NCBI RefSeq assembly: GCF_902726545.1
Contig: NZ_CACVAD010000013.1
Location: forward strand, 1 to 64,000
Origin: Yersinia artesiana
GTDB taxonomy: Bacteria; Pseudomonadota; Gammaproteobacteria; Enterobacterales; Enterobacteriaceae
Length of the DNA stretch: 64,000 nt
Direction of reading: 5' to 3'
The translations under genes were made by a program, and so were the position numbers. A model generated the notes under the pieces. It made no database searches. It saw only the letters and a list, made by a program, of their open reading frames with translations, and was not told the DNA's origin. Shown in pieces: positions 45,909 to 55,493 of this stretch (position 1 is the first letter of the stretch; the number at the start of each line of letters is the position of its first letter).

Positions 45909-46805
45909 TTACGCGGTTTTTCGACGTAATGGTGTGCGCAGACGTTGCGCTAATATCACCCCTGCGAGCGTAATTCCGCCGCCAATCAGATGGTAACTGT
46001 GCAACTGTTCATGCAGGAAAGTCACGGCGATAATGGCGGTAAACACTGGCGTCAGGTTCATAAATATCGACGCGGTATTTGCCCCCAGTCGCATGACGCC
46101 GTGAATCCATAAATAAGGCGCAATAATAGAAGCGGGAATGCCGGCAAATAATACCAGCGGGATATTCTGTGCCGTTAATTGAACATCCGCGGCCAACAGG
46201 AAGTTCGGTAATAACAGCACCACACCAAAGACAATTTGCATATATAGGGATTGCCAGTTAGGTAATTGAATCGCCCAGCGCTTGGTTAACACCCCGTAGA
46301 GAGCATAGGCTGCCGAGGCACCAAGCATCATCAATTCACCTTTGCCGATGCCATGTTGCAGCAATTGCGCCGGGTTACCCGCGCTGACCAACCACACCAA
46401 TCCCCCTAATGACAATACACTGCCCAGCGCAATCCCGACGGTAGGCGCCACACGTAGCACCACAATGCTAATAAGCACGGTTAATAATGGAATTAACGAA
46501 CTGAGTATTCCCATAAACAGGGCGCTAACACTGTGGGCAGCGTAATAAGCCAGGCTTTGGTACAGCACCATCCCCAATAACCCCAGAATCATCAGTTTCC
46601 ACCAATAAACGCGGATTGCCTGCCAGTTGCGGATAACGCCCATTAGCAAAAATGGCGTTAGGGTCAGTAATGCCAGTACCCAGCGATAGAAGGAGATTGC
46701 CGCCGGATCAATAGCGGTGGCGGAGACCTTGCTGACCACGGCATTAATTGACCAGATAATCACCGCAAATAAGGGGAATAACACATTCATGCACATAATT
46801 CTCAT
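45909..46805 (-). CDS. EamA/DMT-family exporter (second)
   Basis: A 298-residue DMT transporter with ten predicted spans and two EamA repeats (VIIWSINAVVSKVSA and GASAAYALYGVLTKRWA). Three in-frame ATGs lie at 46805, 46796 and 46790; none has a good ribosome binding site, and the one at 46790 gives the cleanest membrane start MNVLFPLFAVIIW. Its divergent neighbour is an AraC-type regulator, as in the NimR/NimT pair of E. coli. Substrate unknown. Confidence 0.88.
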   Translation of the reverse strand: MRIMCMNVLFPLFAVIIWSINAVVSKVSATAIDPAAISFYRWVLALLTLTPFLLMGVIRNWQAIRVYWWKLMILGLLGMVLYQSLAYYAAHSVSALFMGILSSLIPLLTVLISIVVLRVAPTVGIALGSVLSLGGLVWLVSAGNPAQLLQHGIGKGELMMLGASAAYALYGVLTKRWAIQLPNWQSLYMQIVFGVVLLLPNFLLAADVQLTAQNIPLVLFAGIPASIIAPYLWIHGVMRLGANTASIFMNLTPVFTAIIAVTFLHEQLHSYHLIGGGITLAGVILAQRLRTPLRRKTA

Positions 46806-46834
46806 TGAGATACTAATGCGGTGCAGTGTAACGC

Positions 46835-46868
46835 TGTCTGATTTATTCTATATACTGATAATCAGACA
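46835..46868. promoter_or_regulatory. Inverted repeat between second exporter and AraC-type gene
   Basis: TGTCTGATT (46835-46843) and AATCAGACA (46860-46868) form a perfect 9-bp inverted repeat in the divergent promoter region; a candidate operator for the AraC-type regulator. Confidence 0.55.
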
Positions 46869-46926
46869 ATCGTTGCCGTGATTAAGACAACTTTAAACGG
46901 GCAGAGCTGTAGGCCGCAGGGTATGA

Positions 46927-47718
46927 ATGACGATGATAAAACCTAATCTCCCGATGGTCGCGGCCACCGCGCCGCAGAATCTCTCTTTCCGCTGCGAGAT
47001 ATACAATGCCAATACTGAATTTCTGCCCCATACCCATTCCTATGGGCAATTGATATGTGTGAAATCGGGTGTACTGGCCATGAGCATTGGCGGGCAGCGC
47101 TTTTTGGCTCCGCCTGAATTCAGTGTCTGGATCCCCGCTGGCGTCGAACATTCCAGTTATAACCGTAAATCAATGCATTTTCGCGCTATCGATATCGCGT
47201 TAGAACACTGCAAAGAGTTACCCACCTCAGCTTGTCTGATTAATGTCAGCCCGATTTTTAATGCCATCGTGGAGGATTGTTTCGCCCGTGGTTTATTAAT
47301 GCCGCAAAGCGAACAAGATTTGCGCTTAAGTCTGGTGCTGATTGATCAGCTCAGAGTCTCACCGGTGCAGTGCACCTATTTGCCGACCTCACAAGATAAG
47401 TTGCTATCGCCCATTTTGGCAGCGCTGGAACGCTGTCCATCAGACAATACCTCGCTGGCAGTTTGGGCCAAACGGGTCTATACCACTGAACGAACCTTAT
47501 CACGCCGTTGCCAGCAAGAGTTAGGTATGGCATTTAGTGAATGGCGGCAACGTTTGCGTTTTTTACATGCAATTTCGCTACTGGAACAGGGGAGAACGGT
47601 GCAAAGTGTGGCACTTGATGTAGGCTATAGTTCAGCGTCAGCTTTTATTACCATGTTCCAGCAAATTTCGGGGACGACACCAGAGCGTTTTCGTCGCACC
47701 AATCCCCTTCCTCCTTGA
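46927..47718 (+). CDS. AraC-family regulator with cupin domain (NimR-like)
   Basis: A 263-residue protein. An N-terminal cupin (PHTHSYGQLICVKSGVLAM, PAGVEHSS) is followed by an AraC HTH from about 165 (TTERTLSRRCQQELGMAF; VALDVGYSSASAFITMF; GTTPERFRR). It is divergent from the second EamA exporter, which it probably controls. The last codons (NPLPP and stop) fall inside an ERIC element at 47701-47828, so insertion of the repeat may have replaced the original C-terminus. Confidence 0.9.
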   Translation: MTMIKPNLPMVAATAPQNLSFRCEIYNANTEFLPHTHSYGQLICVKSGVLAMSIGGQRFLAPPEFSVWIPAGVEHSSYNRKSMHFRAIDIALEHCKELPTSACLINVSPIFNAIVEDCFARGLLMPQSEQDLRLSLVLIDQLRVSPVQCTYLPTSQDKLLSPILAALERCPSDNTSLAVWAKRVYTTERTLSRRCQQELGMAFSEWRQRLRFLHAISLLEQGRTVQSVALDVGYSSASAFITMFQQISGTTPERFRRTNPLPP

Positions 47719-47828
47719 GGCCGCAGAGGGTTGGCTACGTTTACGCACCCGAATCACTGACTTGAGTCAGCTCATCGGGGTTTATTCGCTTGCCGCCTAC
47801 CTGCAACTTCAACGATTTTGGGGATATA
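47701..47828 (-). repeat. Diverged ERIC element
   Basis: About 128 bp, in the opposite orientation to the other copies. Matching parts include TTGGCTACG, CACCCGAATCACTGACTTGA, CAGCTCATCGGGG, TTGCCGCCTACCTGCAACTT and the terminal TTTTGGGGATATA. The left end (AATCCCCTTCCTCCTTGAGG) is more diverged but in register. It overlaps the end of the AraC-type gene by 18 bp and ends 50 bp before pdxB. Confidence 0.85.
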
Positions 47829-47878
47829 CTAAGCGCCCTGTTTTTCATCTGTAAGGCAGCAAGCTGCCGGAGAACAAA

Positions 47879-49006
47879 GTGAAAATTCTGGTTGATGAGA
47901 ATATGCCATACGCCGATGTGCTATTTCAGCGGTTAGGTGATGTGCAGGCAGTGCCGGGGCGGCCAATCCCCCTTGATGCGCTGGCTGGTGCAGATGCGTT
48001 GATGGTGCGCTCGGTCACCAAAGTGAATGAGGCCTTGTTGCAAGGCACGTCAATTCGTTTTGTCGGCACCGCGACCGCGGGCACTGATCATGTCGATGAT
48101 AACTGGCTGCAACAGCAGGGCATTGGCTTCTCCGCCGCACCCGGCTGTAATGCTATTGCCGTGGTGGAATATGTTTTTTCTGCGCTGATGATGATGGCCG
48201 AACGCGATGGCTTCCAACTGCGTGATAAAACAGTTGGTATCATTGGTGTGGGGAATGTGGGATCACGGCTGAATGCTCGCCTGCAAGCTCTTGGGGTACG
48301 GACTCTTCTGTGTGACCCACCACGCGCGGATCGCGGTGATAACGAAACATTTTGGCCGCTGGAAAAGCTGGTACGCGAGGCTGATGTTCTCACCTTCCAT
48401 ACACCGCTGAATAAAACCGGCCCTTACCAAAGCTTGCATATGGCAGATGATGAACTGCTGGCAGCTTTACCCGATGGTCGCATTCTGATTAATGCCTGTC
48501 GCGGTGCGGTGGTTGATAACACCGCACTGCTCCGTGCGCTGGAAAAGGGCAAAAAGCTCAGTGTAGTGCTGGATGTGTGGGAACCAGAGCCAGAGTTATC
48601 TTTGCCGTTATTGGCTCGCGTTGATATCGGGACACCCCATATCGCCGGATACACATTGGAAGGCAAGGCGCGCGGTACAACTCAAGTGTTTGAAGCATTT
48701 AGTCAATATTTGGGTCAGCCACAATCCGTTGAGCTTGCCAGCTTATTGCCACAGCCCGAATTCAGCCAGTTACGGCTAAATGGTGAGTTAGACGAAGGCA
48801 AATTAAAACGATTGATGCACTTGGTGTATGATGTGCGCCGCGATGATGCGCCGTTACGGCGTGTTGCTGGTCAGCCGGGCGAGTTTGACCGCCTGCGTAA
48901 GCACTATCAAGAGCGGCGCGAATGGTCATCACTTTGTGTGCAGTGCGATGATGCTGCCAGTGCTGAGTTGTTGCAAAAGTTAGGGTTTAGCACTCAATTA
49001 CTCTAA
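47879..49006 (+). CDS. pdxB: Erythronate-4-phosphate dehydrogenase PdxB
   Basis: A 375-residue D-2-hydroxyacid dehydrogenase acting in pyridoxal phosphate synthesis. NAD fold [20 protein letters not shown]; catalytic Arg, Glu and His in [19 protein letters not shown] and [16 protein letters not shown]. The C-terminal dimerisation domain is specific to PdxB. It starts with GTG (GGAG 8 bp upstream). The ERIC copy lies just upstream. In E. coli pdxB directly precedes usg, as here. Confidence 0.96.
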   Translation: MKILVDENMPYADVLFQRLGDVQAVPGRPIPLDALAGADALMVRSVTKVNEALLQGTSIRFVGTATAGTDHVDDNWLQQQGIGFSAAPGCNAIAVVEYVFSALMMMAERDGFQLRDKTVGIIGVGNVGSRLNARLQALGVRTLLCDPPRADRGDNETFWPLEKLVREADVLTFHTPLNKTGPYQSLHMADDELLAALPDGRILINACRGAVVDNTALLRALEKGKKLSVVLDVWEPEPELSLPLLARVDIGTPHIAGYTLEGKARGTTQVFEAFSQYLGQPQSVELASLLPQPEFSQLRLNGELDEGKLKRLMHLVYDVRRDDAPLRRVAGQPGEFDRLRKHYQERREWSSLCVQCDDAASAELLQKLGFSTQLL

Positions 49007-49113
49007 GCCGCTCTATAGATTAATCATGATGGAATATCAGGCGGTATTTTGCCGTCTGAGGTTAATGACAAAGCTATTGATCGCTTAGTGAGTGAAGGGT
49101 TGACCGTACCTAG

Positions 49114-49162
49114 GGGCGCTTCGACGGCTTACGCCGTTACGACCCCATCGGCACGTTTCCCC
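49114..49162 (-). repeat. 49-bp dispersed repeat, copy B
   Basis: On the minus strand it begins GGGGAAACGTGCCGA, has the same ACGGC-GTAA-GCCGT hairpin and ends AGCGCCC. It differs from copy A at four positions. It lies between pdxB and usg. Confidence 0.85.
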
Positions 49163-49259
49163 TTCATTTAACTTTGTCAGCAGTTTGAGGCGGTATTTTA
49201 CCGCCTTTGTCTTTGTATAAATCCTTGTAATTTAATGAACTTTAGTGGAGAAAACCAAC

Positions 49260-50270
49260 ATGTCTGACGGCTGGAATATAGCTCTGTTAGGAGCAACGGG
49301 CGCAGTAGGTGAAGCTTTGCTGGAGCTGTTAAATGAGCGCCAGTTCCCGGTTGGTGAATTGTATCCTCTGGCCAGCGAGCGCAGTGCTGGTGCGACTGTG
49401 CGCTTTAACGGTAAAAGTGTGCTGGTTGAAAATGCCGCAGAATTTGACTGGTCACAGGCGCAACTGGCTTTCTTTGTCGCTGGCCGTGAAGCTTCACAGC
49501 AATACGCTGAAGAAGCGGCAAATGCTGGTTGTTTGGTTATCGACAGCAGTGGCTTGTTTGCCATGGAACAGGATGTACCGCTGGTGGTGCCAAGTGTGAA
49601 TCCTCAAGTGCTGGCGGAGTACCGCAACCGCAATATTGTGGCGGTCGCCGATAGCCTGACCAGCCAGTTATTGACGGCGATTAAGCCGCTAACCGAACAG
49701 GCCGGTTTGTCCCGTTTGCATGTTACCGCGCTGATTTCGGCTTCCGCTCACGGTAAAGCCGCAGTGGATGATCTCGCCGGGCAAAGCGCCAAGCTGTTAA
49801 ATGGTATCCCTGCGGAGCCAGGTGTTTTCGCTAAGCAATTGGCATTTAACGTTTTACCGCTGCTGGCTGATGAAGAAGGTAGCGTACGTGAAGAACGCCG
49901 TTTAGTGGATCAGGTGCGTAAAGTCTTGCAAGACGAGGGGTTACCTATCTCCGTGAGCTGTGTACAGTCGCCCGTATTCTACGGCCAGGCACAAGTGGTT
50001 CATTTGGAAGCCTTACGCCCAATCGCCGCGGAAGAAGCCCGCAGTGAGCTGGAAAGTTGCGACGATATCCAGTTATCGGAAGAAGATGATTACCCAACAC
50101 AAGTGACTGATGCTTCTGGCAGTGATGTTTTGAGTATTGGTTGTATCCGCAATGACTATGGTATCCCCGAAGTGTTGCAATTCTGGTCGGTGACCGACAA
50201 CATTCGTTTTGGCGGTGCGCTGATGGCCATTGAAACGGCGGAGCGCCTGTTGCAGGAGCAACTATACTGA
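49260..50270 (+). CDS. usg: Aspartate-semialdehyde dehydrogenase homologue USG-1
   Basis: A 336-residue protein of the ASD fold ([32 protein letters not shown]). The segment that carries the catalytic Cys in true ASD enzymes reads [13 protein letters not shown], with no Cys, as in E. coli USG-1, so it is probably not an active dehydrogenase. Function unknown. GGAG lies 9 bp before the ATG. Its stop overlaps the truA start by one base. Confidence 0.93.
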   Translation: MSDGWNIALLGATGAVGEALLELLNERQFPVGELYPLASERSAGATVRFNGKSVLVENAAEFDWSQAQLAFFVAGREASQQYAEEAANAGCLVIDSSGLFAMEQDVPLVVPSVNPQVLAEYRNRNIVAVADSLTSQLLTAIKPLTEQAGLSRLHVTALISASAHGKAAVDDLAGQSAKLLNGIPAEPGVFAKQLAFNVLPLLADEEGSVREERRLVDQVRKVLQDEGLPISVSCVQSPVFYGQAQVVHLEALRPIAAEEARSELESCDDIQLSEEDDYPTQVTDASGSDVLSIGCIRNDYGIPEVLQFWSVTDNIRFGGALMAIETAERLLQEQLY

Positions 50271-51112
50271 TGTCCGAACTTGAGTTGACTCAGCCAGAAA
50301 ATACCGTGGCTGAGGCTGCGGGGATTAAAATCGCGCTGGGTATTGAATACAACGGCAGCCGTTATTTCGGTTGGCAGCGCCAGCAAGAGGTTGCCAGCGT
50401 ACAGGCTTGTCTGGAGGCCGCACTGTCAAAAGTCGCCAATGAGCCTATCGGCGTATTATGTGCCGGACGGACAGATGCCGGGGTGCATGCGACGGGGCAG
50501 GTAGTTCATTTTATCACCACGGCCGAGCGCAAAGATGCCGCCTGGACGATGGGCGTCAACAGCCATTTACCGCCTGATATTGCGGTTCGTTGGGTCAAAA
50601 CAGTTGATGATAGTTTTCATGCCCGTTTCAGTGCCACGGCTCGACGCTATCGTTATATTATTTTTAACCATCGCTATCGGCCAGCGGTTTTGGCGCAAGG
50701 GGTCACCCATTGTTACATGCCGCTGGATGCCGAAAAAATGGAACAGGCTGCGCAATGTTTGCTCGGTGAACATGATTTTACTTCGTTTCGTGCGATACAG
50801 TGCCAGTCCCGTACACCCTGGCGAAATGTAAAACATGTCAAAGTTACCCGACATGGCGCGTATATCGTGGTAGATATCAAGGCTAACGCATTTGTTCATC
50901 ATATGGTGCGCAATATTGTCGGTAGCCTGATTGAGATTGGTTGCGGTAATCAGAGTGTCACCTGGATGGCCGAGTTACTGGCGCTGAAAGACAGATCGCG
51001 TGCGGCGGCAACCGCGAAAGCAGAAGGGTTATATTTAGTCTCGGTTGACTATCCTGAGCACTTTGCTCTACCCAAAACGCCATTGGGGCCGCTTTTTTTA
51101 GCTGACGACTAA
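50270..51112 (+). CDS. truA: tRNA pseudouridine(38-40) synthase TruA
   Basis: A 280-residue pseudouridine synthase that modifies positions 38-40 in the anticodon arm. The catalytic Asp is in [14 protein letters not shown]. Other signatures are [16 protein letters not shown] and [13 protein letters not shown]. It overlaps usg by one base and is probably translated with it. Confidence 0.96.
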   Translation: MSELELTQPENTVAEAAGIKIALGIEYNGSRYFGWQRQQEVASVQACLEAALSKVANEPIGVLCAGRTDAGVHATGQVVHFITTAERKDAAWTMGVNSHLPPDIAVRWVKTVDDSFHARFSATARRYRYIIFNHRYRPAVLAQGVTHCYMPLDAEKMEQAAQCLLGEHDFTSFRAIQCQSRTPWRNVKHVKVTRHGAYIVVDIKANAFVHHMVRNIVGSLIEIGCGNQSVTWMAELLALKDRSRAAATAKAEGLYLVSVDYPEHFALPKTPLGPLFLADD

Positions 51113-51236
51113 TATTATTGCCTTATTTTTATGCAACAACATGTATTAGGCGGATGAATCACTTGGGGCTAAGGAATACCTAAGGAAGTTCAGTTAAGCT
51201 CGCAGAGATTAGGCCCGTTTACCTTCGAGAGTATTT

Positions 51237-51899
51237 ATGGAATTTATACGTTTCGTTATTGATTTTATTTTGCATATTGATGTGCATTTGGCAGAACTGG
51301 TAGCACAGTACGGCATCTGGGTTTATGGTATTTTATTCCTGATTTTATTCTGTGAAACCGGGTTGGTGGTAACGCCATTCTTGCCGGGCGATTCTCTGCT
51401 GTTTGTGGCCGGTGCATTAGCCTCATTGCCTTCCAATGACATCAATGTTCACATTATGGTTGCTCTGATGGTCACGGCCGCGATTTTAGGTGATGCGATT
51501 AACTACACCATTGGGCGAATATTCGGTGAAAAGTTATTCAGTAACCCGGACTCCAAAATTTTCCGTCGTAGTTATCTGGATAAAACCCATCAGTTTTACG
51601 AAAAACATGGTGGTAAAGCGATTATTTTGGCGCGATTTGTTCCGATTATTCGTACTTTTGCGCCGTTTGTTGCGGGTATGGGCAAAATGTCCTATCGCCA
51701 TTTTGCCGCTTATAACGTGATTGGAGCGTTGGTATGGGTGCTGTTATTCACTTATGCTGGCTACTGGTTTGGTAACATGCCTTTTGTTCAGGATAATCTG
51801 AAATTGCTGATTGTTGCCATTATTGTGGTGTCAATTTTGCCGGGCGTATTCGAGGTTTGGCGGCATCGGCGGGCAGCAGCACGTCAGAAAAATCAGTAA
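51237..51899 (+). CDS. dedA: DedA-family membrane protein
   Basis: A 220-residue inner-membrane protein with re-entrant and spanning helices. The family signatures [18 protein letters not shown] and [17 protein letters not shown] are complete, including the Glu and Arg residues important in this family. DedA proteins are linked to lipid-carrier flipping and membrane potential; the role of this paralogue is redundant in E. coli. A strong terminator-like hairpin lies after it, before accD. Confidence 0.95.
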   Translation: MEFIRFVIDFILHIDVHLAELVAQYGIWVYGILFLILFCETGLVVTPFLPGDSLLFVAGALASLPSNDINVHIMVALMVTAAILGDAINYTIGRIFGEKLFSNPDSKIFRRSYLDKTHQFYEKHGGKAIILARFVPIIRTFAPFVAGMGKMSYRHFAAYNVIGALVWVLLFTYAGYWFGNMPFVQDNLKLLIVAIIVVSILPGVFEVWRHRRAAARQKNQ

Positions 51900-52008
51900 A
51901 AATGTTACCTAAGCCGTGGGTTCGACCAGTTTTTTATCTACACTGTCGAACCAATATGGTTTAATGAGTCACATTTGTGGTCTGTTCCTGCGGACAATCC
52001 GAGTTAAG

Positions 52009-52051
52009 TGCCTTAGTTACGCCACATTGGCGTATATCTTAGGCATTTTTT
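52009..52051 (+). terminator. Terminator between dedA and accD
   Basis: TGCCTTAG and CTTAGGCA form the base and TACGCC/GGCGTA the upper stem, then six T. It ends 79 bp before the accD ATG. It can serve as a dedA terminator or an attenuator in the accD leader. A separate perfect 8-bp repeat (GGTTCGAC/GTCGAACC) lies at 51919-51952. Confidence 0.8.
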
Positions 52052-52129
52052 ATTGGAGTGTTTTCAGGGAGATGGTTAAAGCATGAACAGCGAACTGGCA
52101 ACAGCCAGGTTCAAACAGAAAGGTCATCG

Positions 52130-53041
52130 ATGAGCTGGATTGAACGAATTCTCAACAAAAGCAATATCACACAAACCCGTAAAGCGAGTATTCCTGAAGG
52201 GGTGTGGACGAAGTGCGACAGCTGCGGTCAGGTACTTTATCGTGCCGAGTTAGAACGCAATCTGGAAGTGTGTCCTAAGTGTGATCATCACATGCGCATG
52301 TCAGCCCGTCAGCGGTTACATATGCTGCTGGATGAAGGCAGTGAAGTGGAATTAGGTAGCGAACTGGAGCCAAAGGATGTCCTGAAATTTAAGGACTCCA
52401 AAAAGTATAAAGATCGCCTCGTTGCTGCACAAAAAGAGACGGGCGAGAAAGATGCTCTGGTGGTAATGAAAGGCACTTTGTGTGATATGCCGATTGTTGC
52501 CGCGTCATTTGAATTTGCCTTTATGGGCGGGTCAATGGCGTCAGTGGTCGGTGCTCGCTTTGTTCGTGCGGTAGAACAGGCACTGGAAGACAATTGCCCA
52601 CTGGTGTGCTTCTCTTCCAGTGGCGGTGCCCGTATGCAGGAAGCATTGATGTCTTTGATGCAGATGGCAAAAACCAGTGCTGCTCTGGCTAAAATGCAAG
52701 AGCGTGGTTTGCCGTATATATCAGTGCTGACTGATCCGACTATGGGCGGTGTATCCGCCAGTCTGGCAATGTTGGGTGATATCAATATCGCTGAACCTAA
52801 GGCTCTGATTGGCTTTGCTGGCCCTCGGGTTATTGAGCAAACTGTGCGTGAAAAACTGCCGCCAGGCTTCCAGCGCAGTGAGTTCTTGATTGAAAAAGGC
52901 GCTATCGACATGATAGTTCGCCGCCCGGTTATGCGTCAGACGCTGGCCAGCATTTTGTCGAAATTGACCAATCAACCGCAACCAAAAGCGGATGATGCTA
53001 AGGCTGATGCGGCTGTGGCTGATAATCAGGCTGATGCCTGA
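52130..53041 (+). CDS. accD: Acetyl-CoA carboxylase carboxyltransferase beta subunit AccD
   Basis: A 303-residue protein. The N-terminal zinc ribbon has CDSC and CPKC. The carboxyltransferase domain shows [34 protein letters not shown] and [16 protein letters not shown]. With AccA it moves the carboxyl group from biotin to acetyl-CoA to make malonyl-CoA. The ATG at 52130 gives the family start [10 protein letters not shown]; a longer frame to 52058 is rejected. The C-terminal tail is rich in Ala and Asp. In E. coli AccD binds its own mRNA. Confidence 0.96.
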   Translation: MSWIERILNKSNITQTRKASIPEGVWTKCDSCGQVLYRAELERNLEVCPKCDHHMRMSARQRLHMLLDEGSEVELGSELEPKDVLKFKDSKKYKDRLVAAQKETGEKDALVVMKGTLCDMPIVAASFEFAFMGGSMASVVGARFVRAVEQALEDNCPLVCFSSSGGARMQEALMSLMQMAKTSAALAKMQERGLPYISVLTDPTMGGVSASLAMLGDINIAEPKALIGFAGPRVIEQTVREKLPPGFQRSEFLIEKGAIDMIVRRPVMRQTLASILSKLTNQPQPKADDAKADAAVADNQADA

Positions 53042-53129
53042 TTATCAGAACGGGTGCCACCCTGATAAGGTGGTACCCGGTTATCGAGCATTATCGCAAC
53101 TTAAGCTTTATAGCTTTAAAAAGAAAATA

Positions 53130-53256
53130 TATACCCAAAATAATTCGAGTTGCAGGAAGGCGGCAATTGAGTGAATCCCGATGAGTTGACGTTAGTCAAT
53201 GATTCGGGTGAATGAAAGCAGTCAACGCACATGCAGCTTGAAGTATGATGGGTATA
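53130..53256 (+). repeat. Full-length ERIC element (127 bp)
   Basis: Starts TATACCCAAAATAATTCG and ends GATGGGTATA; both ends are inverted repeats and the length is exactly the 127 bp of canonical ERIC. It lies between accD and folC and ends 7 bp before a GTG and 19 bp before the ATG of folC. Confidence 0.97.
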
Positions 53257-53275
53257 AAGGTCAGTGACGGGACTT

Positions 53276-54544
53276 ATGAAAAACCATCAAACTCCCCAAG
53301 CCACGTCGCCTTTGGCCGCGTGGCTTTACTATCTTGAGCGTTTGCATTCTCAGCCAATCGAGCTGGGATTGGAACGTGTTAAACAGGTTGCTGAGCGTTT
53401 GGACTTGCTTAAACCTGCCCCTAAAGTCTTTACCGTTGCCGGAACCAATGGCAAGGGCACCACCTGTTGTACCCTGGAATCAATTTTACTGGCAGCGGGT
53501 CTGCGGGTCGGAGTTTACAGCTCACCTCATCTTTTGCGTTACACCGAGCGCGTTCGTATTCAGGGGCAAGAATTGCCTGAAGCGGAACACAGCCATTCTT
53601 TTGCTAAAATTGAAGCTGGGCGCGAAGATATCTCACTGACTTACTTCGAGTTCGGCACCTTATCTGCCCTGCAACTGTTTAAGCAGGCTAAGCTTGATGT
53701 GGTAATTCTGGAAGTGGGTCTGGGGGGGCGTTTGGATGCGACTAATATTGTGGATTCAGATGTTGCCGCCATTACCAGCATTGCGATCGATCACACCGAT
53801 TGGCTAGGCTTCGACAGAGAAAGCATTGGCCGTGAAAAAGCCGGTGTCTTCCGTGCGGGTAAACCCGCAGTGGTGGGCGAACCTGATATGCCGCAGTCGA
53901 TTGCAGATGTTGCGGCAACACTCGGTGCGCATCTGTATCAGCGAAATATTGCCTGGCAGTTCAGTCAGCAAAAACCTTCTGATCAACAAAAAAACAGCTG
54001 GAACTGGCAATGCGGTGATCGCCAACTGAACGATTTGCCGCTACCAAATGTGCCACTAGCCAATGCTGCTACAGCTCTGGCAGTATTGCATTATTCTGGA
54101 TTGCCATTGAGCGAAGACGTGATTCGTCAGGGATTACAGGCCGCCAGTTTACCGGGGCGTTTTCAGATAATCAGTGAGCAGCCATTGTTGATTTTGGATG
54201 TGGCTCACAATCCGCACGCCGCGCGTTATTTGACAGATAAACTGGCTCAACTGCCCAAACAGGGCAAAGTGCGCGCGGTGGTTGGAATGTTATCGGATAA
54301 AGACATTGGTGGTACGCTGGCGTGTTTATCTGAGCAAGTCGATGAATGGTACTGTGCGCCGCTGGAAGGGCCGCGCGGGGCCAGCGCGGAGCAGTTAGCC
54401 GAGCATTTGGCGCAATCACGCCAGTTTAGTGATGTCGAAACTGCCTGGCGTCAGGCCATGCAGGATGCAGAACCACAGGATGTGGTCATTGTCTGTGGCT
54501 CTTTCCATACGGTTGCTCATGTTATGGCAGCAATGGATTTGTAA
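53276..54544 (+). CDS. folC: Dihydrofolate synthase/folylpolyglutamate synthase FolC
   Basis: A 422-residue Mur-ligase-type enzyme. It adds glutamate to dihydropteroate and then to folates. ATP loop VAGTNGKGTTCCTLESIL; YSSPHLLRYTERVRI; EVGLGGRLDATNIV; SIAIDHTDWLG; LDVAHNPHAARYL. I use the ATG at 53276; a GTG at 53264 with AAGG three bases upstream would add four residues and is a fair alternative. The ERIC element abuts this start. Confidence 0.95.
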   Translation: MKNHQTPQATSPLAAWLYYLERLHSQPIELGLERVKQVAERLDLLKPAPKVFTVAGTNGKGTTCCTLESILLAAGLRVGVYSSPHLLRYTERVRIQGQELPEAEHSHSFAKIEAGREDISLTYFEFGTLSALQLFKQAKLDVVILEVGLGGRLDATNIVDSDVAAITSIAIDHTDWLGFDRESIGREKAGVFRAGKPAVVGEPDMPQSIADVAATLGAHLYQRNIAWQFSQQKPSDQQKNSWNWQCGDRQLNDLPLPNVPLANAATALAVLHYSGLPLSEDVIRQGLQAASLPGRFQIISEQPLLILDVAHNPHAARYLTDKLAQLPKQGKVRAVVGMLSDKDIGGTLACLSEQVDEWYCAPLEGPRGASAEQLAEHLAQSRQFSDVETAWRQAMQDAEPQDVVIVCGSFHTVAHVMAAMDL

Positions 54545-54583
54545 CAGCTTGAGTTTATCAAGACATTGAAATGGGGAGTGCGA

Positions 54584-55303
54584 GTGGCAAGTAAGTTCCA
54601 GAACCGTTTAGTCGGGACCATAATTCTGGTGGCGTTGGGCGTGATTGTACTGCCGGGGCTACTGGATGGTAAAAAGAAGCATTATGAGGATGAGTTTGCT
54701 GCCATCCCATTAGTGCCAAAACCCGGTGATAGTCAGGAGATTGATGCGGTTCCACCGGTCAGTCAGCCCCTGCCTATTGCGCCGCCGGAAGGTGCAGCGC
54801 AAGCCGTGGCAGTCCCTAAAGATGATTCCGGCTCAGAGGCCGCTAATGATGCCGGTAACCTGCCGTCTGAACCGACTATCGTGGCACCGCCACCGGTACA
54901 AAGTAAGCCGGTTGAAGTGAAACCCGTCGAGAAGAAACCGGCTGAGGTTAAGCCCGCGCCAGTCGAGAAAAAACCGCAGGAAGTTAAGCCAAAACCTGAG
55001 GTTAAACCGCAAGTACAACCAGAAAACAAATCGGCTGTTGAAGAAAAAGCACCAGTGGGGCAGGCCTATGTCGTCCAACTGGGAGCGCTGAAAAATGCGG
55101 CCAAAGTGAATGAGATTGTTGCGACGCTGCGATTGTCAGGTCATCGCGCATTTACGGTGCCAGCGACGCCGGTTCAAGGCCAGATTACCCGCGTGTATGT
55201 CGGGCCTGATGCGTCAAAACAGAAACTGCAATCGGCCTTGCCAGAGCTTAATTCATTAAGTGGTCTGAATGGGCAGGTTAAGCCCTATGGTACGGGGCGC
55301 TAA
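54584..55303 (+). CDS. dedD: Cell-division SPOR-domain protein DedD
   Basis: A 239-residue membrane-anchored protein. The anchor spans about residues 7-27 (LVGTIILVALGVIVLPGLL). A long Pro/Lys/Glu-rich linker with repeats of the EVKP type leads to a C-terminal SPOR domain (YVVQLGALKNAAKVNEIVAT), which binds peptidoglycan lacking stem peptides at the septum. It starts with GTG at 54584, with GGGGAG 5 bp upstream; this gives the family start xASKFQNRLVG. A TTG at 54566 is rejected. Follows folC by 39 bp, likely co-transcribed. Confidence 0.94.
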   Translation: MASKFQNRLVGTIILVALGVIVLPGLLDGKKKHYEDEFAAIPLVPKPGDSQEIDAVPPVSQPLPIAPPEGAAQAVAVPKDDSGSEAANDAGNLPSEPTIVAPPPVQSKPVEVKPVEKKPAEVKPAPVEKKPQEVKPKPEVKPQVQPENKSAVEEKAPVGQAYVVQLGALKNAAKVNEIVATLRLSGHRAFTVPATPVQGQITRVYVGPDASKQKLQSALPELNSLSGLNGQVKPYGTGR

Positions 55304-55357
55304 AGTTTGATTAAAAGTTAAGACATCAGGGTGTATAGGGTTTTTCGCGTTAAGTTT

Positions 55358-55396
55358 GTGCGGCGATTGTTGTTTTTAAAATCGCCGCACTTTAAT
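55358..55396 (+). terminator. dedD terminator hairpin
   Basis: GTGCGGCGAT (55358-55367) and ATCGCCGCAC (55381-55390) form a perfect 10-bp stem, followed by TTTAATTTG. Confidence 0.7.
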
Positions 55397-55419
55397 TTGT
55401 CGCCGGTAAGAATTCCTCT

Positions 55420-55435
55420 ACGCAAACGTTTTCTT
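55420..55435 (+). promoter_or_regulatory. PUR box (PurR operator) of cvpA-purF
   Basis: ACGCAAACGTTTTCTT fits the PurR consensus at every defined position. It lies 58 bp before cvpA. PurR with hypoxanthine or guanine represses this operon in E. coli. Confidence 0.92.
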
Positions 55436-55493
55436 TTTCTGTTAGAATTCGCCGCGAACAGGATGCAGCGGCGATTTCGTCATTGGAATAGTC

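Noticed and set aside
49260-50270. Active aspartate-semialdehyde dehydrogenase
   Set aside because: The catalytic Cys is missing in the VADSLTSQL segment, matching USG-1 rather than Asd.
52058-52129. 24-codon extension of accD
   Set aside because: Known AccD proteins begin MSWIERxxxK; the extension is leader RNA.
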